Of a stretch of DNA of 64,000 bases, positions 11,354-24,070 are shown piece by piece. The number at the start of each line of letters is the position of its first letter. Position 1 is the stretch's first letter. The stretch covers positions 1 through 64,000 of the forward strand of contig JBAMDO010000175.1 in the NCBI GenBank assembly GCA_037074765.1, written 5' to 3'. Source of the stretch: Mansonella perstans (lineage: Eukaryota; Nematoda; Chromadorea; Rhabditida; Onchocercidae). The notes beneath the pieces were generated by a model. That model saw only the letters and a program-made list of their open reading frames with translations, was not told the origin of the DNA and did no database searches. The translations under genes were made by a program, and so were the position numbers.

Positions 11354-14300
11354 GAATCGCCAACTATGCAGAAAGCATTGATGATTCTGTCAAATAAATT
11401 GCCAAAGAATAAAATTTTTGCATTATTTGTTGCCAACAAATTGCATGAAAAAGATAATTACTGAATTAATGCTGCTGCAATTACGAACAGAAATTGATGA
11501 GCATTGGCTAAAATCGCTCTGTAAATACTATCGTTGTATTTTTGATTTCGAACTGTCATTATTTTCTAGCTAAATTCAAATTGCTTCAGACTCATCGCAT
11601 CTGATTCATGCGATTCAATAAACATCTACGCGTTTACAATTCAGATTCGCCCTTTACGATTGACATATAAGCGTTTTATTACCTTTTTTAAAAAGTAAGG
11701 TCTACAGTACTTCACACTATGAAACATAGCTGATGTAGAAGTGTGAATAGGAAATGACAAATGCAAATTGTTCAGCTTTCATAGAAATTACTAAGCGCTC
11801 TTCTAATCTGTCTAATATGCGACAGGAAAATCTGACTTGTTCTTCCACATTGCTACAAGACCTGGTAAACCTTCACGACGAGCTTAACCGAGATACTTGT
11901 TTTTTTTAGCTTTTCTGCCTTTTTTTTTTACTAGCTTTTCTGCCTTCGGTTGGTTCAGCGTTTCCGTGTTGCTTACCTTTAGTTCTGACAACGACTGATG
12001 TATGCTTTTATGTTGAATCGTCGAGAAAAATTTTAAGGATAAGGATGTGTGTACGAGTGCTCTCTGATCCTTATTAGCGAGTCACATGTTTTCGATTTCT
12101 TCTATTTTGAAATTAGTTTCTATAAATGCCTATATATGTTCTTATATATATATAGATGCATGTATTTGAAGAACTATATGTTTTATTCAGTGACTCATAA
12201 GAACTAACTAAGGTTCTTTTTTGGGTGCATTAGCTTAGCTTACGGAATTCGAAAATGATGGCTGTTGATAGTGATGTATTTATGTGAATGTAAACGGAAA
12301 ATGACAAGAAAGAGTAAAAAAGAAATGAGGAAATTTCGCCGCGTTTGATATAATTCCCACAGAAAGACCAATAATTTCTCCACTTTCTTTTGTAAGCATT
12401 AGCTTTCTTTAACCATTCCTTTTAGCTTTTGATAGAAGAAGCTAGCAATAATGTTGAATGAATAACACTGAAACTGGCAATAACAATAAATTATGTGCAA
12501 TTTGAGCAGCTTTACATAGTGTGACTTGTTTATAACGGATTTACAAATTTATAAACATGTTGATGTATTATGGTATCACTAGATATGTTTGCTTACAAAA
12601 ATACGGGCTTAAGTACATAATCCTTCGAAAGCAAAGTAATAAACCACATTATAACAAATTTCCACAAATCATATGACTGACAATTTTGGTGGTAAATATC
12701 TTGAATTTTTTAAAACATAGCAATAAATCATCATGTGACATTTTGCAATTAATCGTGTGTCTTAGAAATAATCATAGCACAATATGATCTGACTTTGCCA
12801 AATATTTTACAATATGGTTATTTCGGTTTTTCCGACAAAATAATCAAGAATTCGAAGTGGCGCTGTTCGTAGAGAAAAATTAAGGATCGAGTTTACCAAG
12901 TGATTGACACTGCTGTTCATATAATGTAGTCTACAATATTTCCGCATTGTACATTATATTTTCTTTTAGAAATTGGAAGAAAATCGGTGTATAAAAATTA
13001 CAAGTTTTACGTCTTAAGCCACGAATAATTCTATCAATTTCTCTATTAAATATGATGAGAAATTGTAATAAAGTTATCTAATGAGGTAAGTTTATTGTAA
13101 GGATAATACAATAATGTAATAATTTACATTACTGCTTGGACCAAATAATGTTTCTTCCTGCAACTGATGCTGAAAAAAGAATCACTGTGTTGTTGGCTGA
13201 TGTTTGCAAATAATTGTGTTGTTATTATCCTGTAGTAAATAATCGTCTGTTTGATTCAACCTAATATTGTTGTACATCTTCATCGAAATATTTGCACTGA
13301 AAATTTTTTAGTTTTTCCCGCTATCTATAATGGCATTTATTTTTCAATAGCGAATTGTAAAATTGATCGAGGAAATCTATAATTGAGGAATGGAATACGA
13401 AATCAGAATAATGAATGAAGCTAAGAAAAAGGTGTTCAGCGATGGCAAAATAAATTGATATATTGAAAGCATATAAAGCTGTTATCAACAAAAATATATA
13501 ACATCGATGGAAAGGATGGCGAGGGTGGTAATGAAGGAAAAATGATTATGTGGCCAAAGGAGAATTTGTTGAAACTGATAGCAAATAGGTAAATGAGCAT
13601 ATTCAGCAATTTGAAATTTTCCGCTTTATTTATAACGAATCCTTTTGCATATTCATTGGCGCATTTATTTCGCTTTTCCGTATTATTAGTAAGGTTGTTT
13701 ATGAATCTCTTGGCAGGAAATGTGAGTATTTTTGGATGGATTTTATTTAAGATATTTCATTATCTGAATGAAATGCTTTGGAATAATAAATGAATTTTAA
13801 ATGCGACTATAGATTATAGCTTTTGTCACACATCTCTCTACTTCTAATTTTTCGGTCGTAAGTAAAACTCAGAAATAATAGCTGCTCACTTCATTTTCAT
13901 TTGCGCGATTTCCATGTTGATTGTTATGATTAACGTGAACCACAGACTTGGTACAGATTGAATGAAAATCAGTTGTGGATGTAAGCGAATTTTTCAGTTA
14001 TTTCTATGAGAAGTTGGTTTTACACATATATCAGATTTTCAGTATGTATGTGTGTATGTGCTTATAAAAGTTTCAGGTTCCTTAACAGAACTGTGGCAAA
14101 TCCCCATTTTAGCGATAAAGGTTGCTTCTGCGATGAAAAGTTACATTCATGCGTTATCGAACGAAAGAACAACGGCAAGTTGGAATATGCGTGCTCCTGC
14201 GCAAGGTGATAGAAAAGCCGAAAATAATGAAAGCAGTCTGTGATACTAACATTTTAGGATGCACTAACCTCTTAATTCCTATCTGAGAAAGAAATACTAG

Positions 14301-14674
14301 AATTGATGAGCCATTGTAAAACGTATGCTAACATATTTTTCATTATAGCAACTAATACTGAATTAAAATCAACAGTACTATCCAATTAATTTACTCCGCA
14401 TTCTTGCTCATCGTACTTTTTCTTCTTTCCGTGTATCAAGTTTGTAAATTATTGACTTTCTCGATTGTTTGAAAATCAAACAGAAACGGATAATACATAG
14501 AAAAAAGGCTTCTTTCCTCCTCCACATTTCTTCCAAATTAGTTCCGGACTGAGTTTCCTTGCTGATCAGATCTGTTTAGTGGATAGACAAAACAAATAAA
14601 CATTAAATTGTCAAGAGCTTTCAAGTATTTTTAGAATTTGCAGAACATTAAGACACAATAAACAAAGAACTAAC
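11354..14674. other. Gene-poor interval between hyaluronidase and the CPEB fragment
   Basis: AT-rich sequence without a supported complete gene. Near 14,077-14,205 a splice-bounded stretch (gtttcag acceptor, caag/gtgata donor) on the plus strand encodes a short Cys-rich frame with GCFCDEKLHSC and YACSCA. The minus strand of the same stretch could instead be a decayed continuation of the CPEB RRM (14,196 downward, two stops). A hydrophobic plus-strand frame at 13,593-13,793 has no recognisable features. Confidence 0.4.
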
Positions 14675-15652
14675 CGTTTGGCGGTATATCACTTCCAGTA
14701 CATTTGCGATGTGGCCAGTCAACTGCATTTGCTCCAAACTGTTCGAAGAACAAAGAAATCAAGTCTAAAATATTACAAATCAGGAGAAGTAGCTCGAAAA
14801 CAACAAAGATATTTTATAGATATGAAAATTTTCAGAATTTTTTATGCAGATATTAAAAAGCGATGAAATATGAATAAACTGAAGCTTATCTTAAGCTTTA
14901 CCAGCAGTTATATGTGGTGGAAGTCCGCCAACAAATACTTTGCGAGAAAAAATCCCATTTCCTGAATAACTCTGCTACATCAAGTCTGGAACCGCAATCT
15001 GATTTTCGTTGCTGAAACAGCTCCAGATGTTTTTCATTACTGTGACTATTCCTGGTAAACAGTTTTTCAAACTATGAATGAACACTTAATTCCAGAAGAT
15101 TTGGAACAATATTTTGAATTCCACGTTACTAATTACATTTTCTCTGAATTCAAACTAAATATTCTAATAATGAGTTGGAATGTAACACTCGTCTATATTG
15201 AAATTCCCTATAACTCTGCGTAAAAAGTTTCAGAAGTTTGTAGCAAGTGAGGAGAACAATAATCATACAACATATTATTCTATTATGAATCAATGGAAAG
15301 ATTCGGAAACACTTCTTCAGGATATTCTTTCTGTAAACAAAAAAGGTATCTGAAGCAAAAAGATGTCTGAAACTACAATCAAGCAGTAGAGTGCGCTGGA
15401 AGCTACTAAACTCAATGTGTTAATCAAAAAATTCGAGATAAAATATTCTTTATCACAACCACCAAAACTATCGTTTTCAAAAATATTATAGCAGTCATAG
15501 CTGGTGTCGCATATTTCCGCAGAACGTAATGATCGTGAACATCGTGAAATTGTTCGATACTTCATCATCCGTTGTCCGATACGATTTATTTTATCATCTT
15601 GCATATCGTTTGAATTAGTCAGCTGTATCAAATTTTCCGGATTATTTCCCAT
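14675..15652 (-). pseudogene. CPEB-like RNA-binding protein fragment (first RRM)
   Basis: Two adjoining minus-strand exons are clear. Exon 14902-14961, after TTATTCAG, encodes NGIFSRKVFVGGLPPHITA. Exon 14675-14764, after ATTTTAG, encodes FFEQFGANAVDWPHRK and then IPPNG. The phases join exactly (GCT G/AC TTG). SRKVFVGGLPP followed by FG..VDWPH is diagnostic of RRM1 of cytoplasmic polyadenylation element-binding proteins, which control translation of germline mRNAs. An upstream exon within 15463-15652 (MGNNPENLI to ENDSFG) fits in phase but is only a guess. The next expected part, from 14196 downward, has TGA and TAA stops in the right frame. No second RRM and no zinc-binding domain were found before the hyaluronidase gene. 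The locus is therefore probably a truncated copy, unless distant exons exist. Confidence 0.6.
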
Positions 15653-15813
15653 TTCAGGAACTTCTGGATTTTGCGAAATACTTCGCACTATGTAAACATT
15701 TTAACTTGAATATGTTGATAACATATTTCCTGGTCTGACAATGGAAATTACAAGTAAAACCTGAAATTAATCATGAAATTATTATTGATGAATATATAGA
15801 AACAAATATTGTA

Positions 15814-18800
15814 ATTATTCAATTATTCAACTAGTTTATTCAATTATTCAACTATTTTAGTTGTTTTAGTTGGATAAAAACACAAAAAACTATTTTAGTT
15901 GGATGATTGAAATCTAAAGGTAATCAGTTACCAGCAGTCTCTTCCATCATTTTAAAGAAAAAGAGCCCACTTCCAGAATCGTGGAAGCACGTAGATAAAA
16001 ATGCAAGCATAGATGTAAAAATGTAAGCCTTTTTCCAAGTTCATTCCTGCACCTTACGTTTCGGTATTTTTTCACTCTTTAGTTTCTTTTTAAATTATTC
16101 ATATATTCTTACAAAGAATATTATCATATAACAACATTTTTATAGCATTATTTATGTGTTAAGAGGTGCTTCTGTTAAGAAATGCAACAATCCTTTGGAT
16201 ACTATAGCACTAAATGCTGTGCGTTGTTTTGAAAATTGCCACCTAATTTTCATTTAAAATTGATTTTCATGCTGATCTCTTTGCTACATTTCATTATTTT
16301 GTCATTTTCTGCATGTCTGATTTTTTATTTAAACTTGTTTTAGTCTTTTTGTTTTCGAAATCCATTCCAACTTTGAAAATTTCGATTTCACTTATTAATT
16401 TGGAATTACTGTCGAATTCATTCTATTTGCAATTTTTTGATTATTTTAATAGGTTTGCTGAGTAATGATCAGCAGCAGAACGCGAATATGTTGCGCCTAG
16501 AAGCGGCGCTGCTGCCGCAGCTGCAGGAACGATGAAAAACTTATTAATTTCATTCTTTTTTCTTTTAAAAATTCATGTAGTTTTTTCATTTCGAAAACTT
16601 TTTATTGAAAGTCTACATATAATGCGTAATAAATTTTTTCTTACAAATTACTTTATTCCTTGTTGAAAGACTATCTAAATTTAAAAAATAAAATAAAATC
16701 AAAGGGATCATATCGACAAATGGTGATGGTGCGACCGCAGTTGACATTATGAACAACTGTATGCCAAAATTATCTATAGTTCCATCTGCTACAGCGAAAG
16801 TAATTGCTATCAGTGTTCCAAATATTTTTTTTAATAATGATGAGGGCGGAAAAAACAAAACGATCAGCGTTTAGGGAATCATTCTTCAATTAATGATAGA
16901 GCCGCATTTGCTTGCGAAAATGTTGTTAACGTTGATCATTTTCCAAGATTCGTTTGTTACTAATTATTCATGCTTGATTTTCCTCTAAATTTGTATCATT
17001 GTAATTTTGTCATTTTAAAAATTTTAAAAAGCAATGAGAAATCTCATACTGTTGTTTTTATGAGATATTTTTTTTCCTTATCAACTTTCATCATATGGCA
17101 TAGAAAGGAATCGAAAAGTTTTTAGAGACCGAACATCTGAAAATACGTTTTAATCATAATCTTTAATTATTTATATTCATTGCAGTTGGTTGATGTAAAG
17201 CACCAACTGAGCAAAGCACGAGATGCAAAATCAGTCACTAAAATTAAACGTAAAAAAACGAGCAAATGACGAGGTTCCTCTTTTCATATTATTGTGAATA
17301 TGTCTTACAGTTGTTTTTATTTTATGCATATGCTTTTTGCAGCTTGTTAGGAAACATTTTGCAGTATTGTTAGAAAAAATTTCTTTGTGAGAAAAAATTT
17401 TGCGGGATAAGGTATCTATTAGAAAGTAGATTTTCGACTTTCATTTTTCTACAGTCTTTATTTTTTTTAAAAAATTGCAAATTCTTTCTACAATCTTCAT
17501 TTTTATCGATGCACTGATTCCCAACTCTGAACAGCGCAGCAAGTGTAATTACCAAGGAGGAAAAGACTTTTTTTCCATATTGTAATCCATGCGACAATTT
17601 GTTCGCAATATAATCAAAGTATGGTTAACTCATCTCCTGGTTAATCAGCTCACCGTTGGCCGAGTGTGCACGATTGCACATCGATTATTCATTCAAAGGA
17701 ATTCTTATATTTCTTCACTTTCATACTAATTTATTTTTTTAATTCCCCAACGATTGCATCTTATTCGCGTTGATTCTTATATAATTAGTAAACACTGTGT
17801 ATATTCCTGGTATTATGCTATAATTTCAAATTTATCCTATCATTCAAGCTTATAACAAATCTTTCGAATTAAAAATAAACTGCGGAACAAAAATTTTTCG
17901 AATTAAAAATAAACTGTGGAACAAATGTAAATAGCATGGGATGGTTGCATTCACCTGCTCATATTTTCAGATCATTTCATTTTAGAAAAGCCAACAAATG
18001 GAGTCCAGTTAGTCCTACAAGGGTCATCATTTCAGAAGAGGTGCTGTATATAAAAGTATGAATCTTAGGAGTAAAGAATGGCGCCAGTTCCGAGCATTTT
18101 CGCCGCCAGTTCTGCGCCGTGTTGTGAATTTGTTTAGCGGACGAAATCTCGTATTGAGTTGTATGTCAGAGCACGAATCTTTTCGTTTACTCATTTTTGA
18201 CGAATTTACATTTGGAAAATACTTGTTTTGGCCTTAATCTTACTAAAACGTTTATGTGCGCAGAATCCAAGATTGCGATATGAAAAGCGCGTCTAATACA
18301 AGCGCAATGATGACAAGAATAAGAGGGAAATAAAAAAAAAAGAATCAAGCACGCCTCACGATAATGATATACTCTTGAATAAATGGCAACTTTTTTATGA
18401 ATTTATCTTGCCAAAATGCCACCGCAATCTTCGTATTGTAAATGACAGACAGTTTTGTTTCATCCTTATAATAAAACTTAGCTTTTCTGCTTACTTTATC
18501 ATTTATTACAAACGATATATCTATGATTTTTTATTTTCACTCCAGAATATTTTTCAAAAAAAATCCATAAATAAATTTAGAAGTCCTAAATTTGTTTCCC
18601 CAAAACAAAAAAAGCATATATAAAAGAAGACCGAATAAAACAGTATGGTTTGCTGCAGCTTTCTGATTCCGTGACCATTTCGTAACGATACCAGGATCTT
18701 CCTGTACTTGCTGTTGATAGTACCACTGCAAAAATAAATATTCACAATTAATCGTTTAGAACAGATTTAAATTATGTAATTTTCTTTTCTACGAAATGTA

Positions 18801-21800
18801 TCATATTGTACATAATCAAACCTAGAGCGTCATCAATTAAATTTACTTGGCTTTAATTAATTAATTTGAAACATTTAAATATCTAACTGCTAGGAATATA
18901 AACAAATCACTCTTTGAAATCCTTGCAATTTCCGCCTTTTTCAAATATGCAAAGTACGTTTTACTTCTGTGAAAAAAATGGACATATAAATACCACTTCA
19001 GTGACATCTCTGCAAAATTTACATAATTAAAATTTACAAATAAATTACCAATAATGCCGATTGCCAACAGATCCAATACGAGCAAAAAGCTAAATATCGT
19101 AGTCATATATTCCGCCACGTCCTAACATGTTCATTATAACGAAGACGTCATCGGTCCTGAAAAAAAGATATCTTGTGGAATGCTTCATCAAATTAAAAAA
19201 ACTTCACCGCATACAGTTATAGAAATGCACACAGAACAGGTGAGAAATTTAGAATGTTTCTAAATGAAATTTAATCGTTTTATTTCATCTCTTCAATAGT
19301 AGAAGAAAAAAAGACGGTATGCTAACTATAAGTGGAAAAGTTTTTTCTGAAATAACTAATGAGTATTTTGAACACTATGTTTCCACAAACACAAATTGAT
19401 TTCGCTCTGAGATATATTGGGAACTTGCCTTGCGTCCTAGTATTCCTCTGTCAAACCATAATTAGCTTCCAACTAATAATAACCAATCGAGAGAACTCAT
19501 TATATAATTTAATATAATTCTCATTAAATTTTAACAAAATGTGCTCTATTTTTGAACGAAGAAATTAAGCAAAGCATATTCTCACCTTCGATTTAAAAGC
19601 AGAAGATACATAAGTAGTGTTGGAAGAGCGAGAGAGCTAATTGCCATAAGATAGCAATAATAAATATGTTTGTAAAAAATGAAAAAATTTTTTTGGCAAC
19701 AATATATCCTTATTGTTAAATGTCAGTCAATGGTAGTATGAAAGATAGCAAAAATTAGTATCATTAGTATATTTCGTATCAGATGTAAAATATTGCTTAT
19801 CTTGCAATTGGCACACTGTTTAATTATTCTTTTCATATGAAAGATATTTGAATAAGGCTGTCGATATATAATATAAGTCTCAAACCGTCTAGCAAATACT
19901 TAATATATATTGATACAATATCGCGTGCGTCTGTAACTCTCTGAATCCACCAAAATGTCGAGATGAGAGTGTAGCTAGTAGATATACAAAATAATATATA
20001 TTATGAGAGGAGTAGCTTATAATAAAACTATTAGCAAATAAGCGCGATGGAGAGAAGAGATCAGGCTGGAGATTACTTTATATTATATATGAAGGGAAAA
20101 AGAACTTATGCCATGCAATGTTTGATTGCATGCAATGTTTGATCGGAATAAAACTTGTGTCACGTATGTCAACATAATCAACCTTGGAATAAGTTTTACA
20201 GGATCTACAATTGCAAATGCTAAAGTTATAGACTTAATGTTTAGAATGGACAATAAGCTAAAAATTTCAGCATTGAAGAAAAAATTGCAAAACACATTCC
20301 AAGTGATGATATCTTACACTCATCATGAAATTTTCTTTATTTAATGTTGGGAAAGCTGTACATCAACAATGAATCAAACATGTCTATATCTACTAAGAGA
20401 CACGACTATTTACACAATTCTACAAACTTTGTAATATCTATATAATTATAACTTCATATTAGTAATCCATGCAACGGACTCACTACCATGTGTGCTTACT
20501 CCATCACATGATAATATACACATACAGTGTAGACTCACCACTTGGGTTAGATCACCTGGATAGGTCCATGTATATTTCCGTCTGGATCCCATTTCGCCTT
20601 ACAACAATCGATTATCACCGTTTTCAGGTAGTTTACTCGAAACTTGCATCTTATGAGACTCGAACAATGAGAGTTAGTGATTCTCACAGCGATCTAGAGA
20701 AAGAGTGATTAGCAGGAAAACCACGGCACTGCTGTCATCAAGCATATAGATCTGGCTTTGGCGGTCGAATAAGTCCAGCTAACGAACCTTAAAAACGGTC
20801 ACAGCGTGTGCTAATAATACCTCGTTTCCCAAATGTGATTTTTTTTCACTCACTCTCTCCTATCGATCTATGCTTTATATATAACCAACACAAGCTAACA
20901 ACGAAAATATCAAAGAGAAAAAAATATAGTCGAAAATAATTCCAATTTGAGGTTAATTTGCGTAATTTTTATTAATTTTGAGTAATCTTAATTACTCAAG
21001 TTCGAAACTTTTCAGTAATAGAAACTTTGAAAAATAGAAACCTTTTTTACACAAGGTGTAGCCAGCAAGATGGGTTATGCTAGCCGCTACTGAATAGTCA
21101 CCAAGTCTCACTTCTTCTGTGCCCTCAACTATTTTTTCATTTCTCCTTGGGCACCTCTCATTGCTTATACAAAGTCGTGAGTCATTCCACTAACTAACGG
21201 TGTCATATGATACTTTGCCATCTAATATCACAACTGTCTATTATGTCTTTTGTACCTGTTGCCTGTACCTCTCATCGTTAAATTAGTTGCTAAAATTTCA
21301 ACAACTTATAGAAGCTCTTGCACTCGAATCGTAGGTTGCCGGGATCGAAAAGAGTGTGACGTACCTCCAACATTTTTGTACGGTACACGAGGGCTGAATC
21401 GAGATATCACCTTAAACAATGCTGTAATAATTTGAAACAAAAAAAGATAATGATATACGAAAATATTACAAAGTGTACGGAAATATAGCCCTTTTTGGTC
21501 TAATAAACAATCAAGCCAAAACAACAGAACCGATATCATACCACCATACATGAAAAGAACTTCTAGCGAACTTTTTTCATTTTTTTTCATCCATGAATGA
21601 AGAAAGCAAGCTTGATGAATGTTACAAATTTGATCATTGAAATTAAAAAACACCTACTGACTATTAAAAAAAGCAAAAGTATGAGATTAATTAAGTTTAT
21701 ATTTCAAAGTATATAACTACTTGATTTTTGTTTTGCTTTTTTTCATTTTTCAATATTTTTTCTAAATACATTTAATATTTCATTTAATTTTATCGCTTTG

Positions 21801-21993
21801 AATTTAAAATTTCGAAAAATTATTCTATAAAAATTATAAAATACTGTGAATTTCATGACATAATCATTATGTTTGAGTTGACTAATCACAGAATATTTTT
21901 TTCGCATGTATAACTTGCTTTATTAAAAATTATCACAATAATTTTTTCCTACAACGATTTTTCTCAAAATATTTTGCTTGATATTACATTTCC
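15814..21993. repeat. Long segmental repeat, copy R2
   Basis: This is the second full copy of the R1 unit, beginning with the same tattcaattattcaactag sequence. From 15,814 to about 18,340 it is nearly identical to 1-2,540. From about 18,350 to 21,650 it carries one-base insertions and deletions every 10-25 bases against R1, plus stretches (for example 19,860-20,050 and 20,380-20,900) that hardly align. From 21,660 to 21,990 it is again almost identical to R1 5,690-6,010. The right-hand border continues into sequence repeated at 23,905-24,070. Confidence 0.85.
16450..19160 (-). pseudogene. Possible seven-transmembrane receptor fragment in R2
   Basis: These are the counterparts of the R1 exons. 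The terminal two (near 16,450-16,530 and 16,645-16,858) differ from R1 by only two residues in the hydrophobic exon (V to I and P to S). The DRYVF-type exon near 19,055-19,157 and the following exon near 18,600-18,728 carry several frame-shifting indels relative to R1. One of these removes the R1 stop in the exon near 18,610. Because the indels lie in the suspicious part of R2, the coding state of this copy cannot be judged. Confidence 0.3.
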
Positions 21994-23058
21994 GTTTCAT
22001 TTTTGCTCTCAAGAAGTTAATTTTCTCCAACTGAAACAGGAAATATACTTAGCACCATAACTGCAAGCATAATGAATTCAGACAGCTGTTAACTCTGCTC
22101 ATGTCATTGAATGCAGATCAAAATTTCGCTCCTGTATCACATCTATATCTATAGCGATTTGACATAATTATAAGGACAATGTTATCGAACGTGTAGTTCA
22201 CCTTTTGCTTATTCGGTCAGCACTTTGTTAGCAATTTATCGACTTCAATCTCGTTAAACATTTGATATTGTAGTGGAACCAATGGTTATGGCTTGACAGA
22301 TAGATGACTGATATTTTATTGATATTTCAAGCGACGGTTTTTTGTCCTATCTCATATTTTAACATTCGCATTTCTCAATAGAATTGTCAAAAAATGGGAT
22401 GAACAGGGTATGCACAAGAGAAGATTGTAAATGATGATAGTAAAACCAATTCGTCATGGAGGCCAGGATAATCAGGTATATTGTTGATGAAAAAATGAAA
22501 ATGCAAAATTTTAAAAAGTTAAGGATTACATGCAACCTTTTTTAATTTTCAGTTGCGAACATTAGATGTGAACTATTTTGCAGGAAGCACAATGAAGCAT
22601 CTTATAGAAAGTAACGATGGAAATGAGTAGCATTAACGAACCAGAAGAGTTCGGGCAACAAGCATTTGCAACAGGCATTTTACATCAGTAAAAAGGGCAA
22701 ATTTGTTGAACAAGCCGAAGTTCTCTCATTCAGTCACTCAGATTAATTCAGTGTTGCTCGGATTTGACACACAAAAGGATGCAAAAAATTTTGTTTGCAA
22801 AATTTATAACCTTGCAAAATTAATGGTGTTTCACAAAAAAAATATAATTCTTCATATTTTCTTCACTTTCGTCGTTATTTTTCTGCTGCAATAACATTGG
22901 TAATTTTGTCATAAAACAGCAGTACATATGCAAATTTGCTATCTAATTAAAAAAGTAAGCGAATTTTAAAAAAATAAATTCGTGAATTAATCAATTTCTA
23001 AATAGTGCCGTCATAAATTCCTTACGATCTAAAAATTCATTTTATGCGTTTTCATTGC
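21994..23058. other. Repeat-flanking sequence with a small spliced frame
   Basis: Positions 21,970-22,330 are a diverged direct repeat of 23,905-24,070, which lacks the middle part. A possible two-exon plus-strand frame begins with ATGATG near 22,431, has a donor at AATCAG/GTATAT and resumes after ATTTTCAG near 22,553. It would give about 41 residues (ending ESNDGNE) with no known domain. Nothing else is supported. Confidence 0.35.
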
Positions 23059-23496
23059 TTATTGGCCGTCATACCGTAACTTATAAGTTGCACAATTTGA
23101 GCCAGGGCGAAGCCTAATAACGTTACGGAACGAATGGGACAAATTGTAATTTGTAGTGGCAATCACAATAACCCCGTGATTATATCTCTCCGCAATACTA
23201 CGTTGGGTTTTGCTTATTTGAAAATTTACTTCCAATAATTTATGAATTAGTTCCAAAACATACGGATAATAGCTTCTAGACTGAGAATTTGCCAGCCGCA
23301 ATAAATCAAAAAGGCTACATATACTGTTAGATTCATCGCGTTTGAATACACTGTATTGTAACCTGAAATGTTGTCGTGCTGATTCTGAAATGTGGACCTT
23401 ATCAAAACTAATTAATTTGCTAAATTTATGACTGATAGCATACTCGGAAATGAATTGTTCTGTGATTCTATTTCTATCACGGATAAATTCTTGTAT
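23059..23496 (-). CDS. Unrecognised open frame, about 145 codons, no start ATG
   Basis: A continuous minus-strand frame runs from a TGA at 23497-23499 to a TAA at 23059-23061. It contains KVHISESARQHFRLQY, FDLLRLANSQSRSYYP, SKTQRSIAERYNHGVIVIA and RLRPGSNCATYKLRYDGQ. Its composition is protein-like, but it has no ATG, so it would have to be an internal or terminal exon. I recognise no family. A related, decayed sequence lies in inverted orientation at 25,975-26,450. A second frame overlapping it begins MNLTVYVAFLIYC, like a signal peptide, and is shared in frame by both copies, so the true coding frame is not certain. Confidence 0.35.
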   Translation of the reverse strand: MQEFIRDRNRITEQFISEYAISHKFSKLISFDKVHISESARQHFRLQYSVFKRDESNSICSLFDLLRLANSQSRSYYPYVLELIHKLLEVNFQISKTQRSIAERYNHGVIVIATTNYNLSHSFRNVIRLRPGSNCATYKLRYDGQ

Positions 23497-23904
23497 TCAG
23501 AGTTTGGTTGATAATATTTACGAAATTGATTTTTGATTCATATTGTTGAAGAATTTTTCATGGAATAAAACTTAAATTATACATTCCAACGTCAAGACCA
23601 TGACATTACATTAATTACATAGAGCTATTTTATTTTGAGGACAAAATTTCACAAGTCTTAATGATTATTCAAAATGAAAATTTCGAAATAACTGAAATTA
23701 AATTCTCTTCTCTTGTAGATCCGTACAATGCAAATAATGACAATAGCCTGATAGTCCAAAATTTATATTTGCAACCTCAATATGATGAAATACCTTTTAT
23801 CGGCAAATTAAATTTGGTACAGGAAATCTTCCAAGTAATAAAAAAAAGAAGATAATTGATGAAAAAGCACGAATTTATGAATGATAAGAAAGAACAATGG
23901 ATAA

Positions 23905-24070
23905 TTCTGCTTGATATTACATTTCTATTTCATTTTTGCTCTCAAGAACTTAATTTTCTTTGTACTTCTTCAGTGGAACCAGTGAATGCAGGTTGACTGA
24001 TTGCTGGATTCAAGCAACGCGGTTTTTTGTCTGCCTTATGCTTAACTTCCGTATTTCTCCGCCGAAATTT
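23905..24070 (+). repeat. Short direct repeat of the R2 right flank
   Basis: The sequence cttgatattacattt through gctctcaagaa and on to the ggttttttgtc region repeats 21,970-22,350 with an internal gap of about 240 bases. The same cttgatattacattt also sits at the R1/R1' junction near 6,000. Confidence 0.6.

Noticed and set aside
13593..13793. Hydrophobic 66-codon plus-strand frame
   Set aside because: AT-rich DNA yields Phe/Leu-rich chance frames easily. No splice sites or homologous motifs were seen.
21306..21653. 115-codon minus-strand frame in R2
   Set aside because: It lies in the indel-rich part of R2 and is broken in the R1 counterpart.
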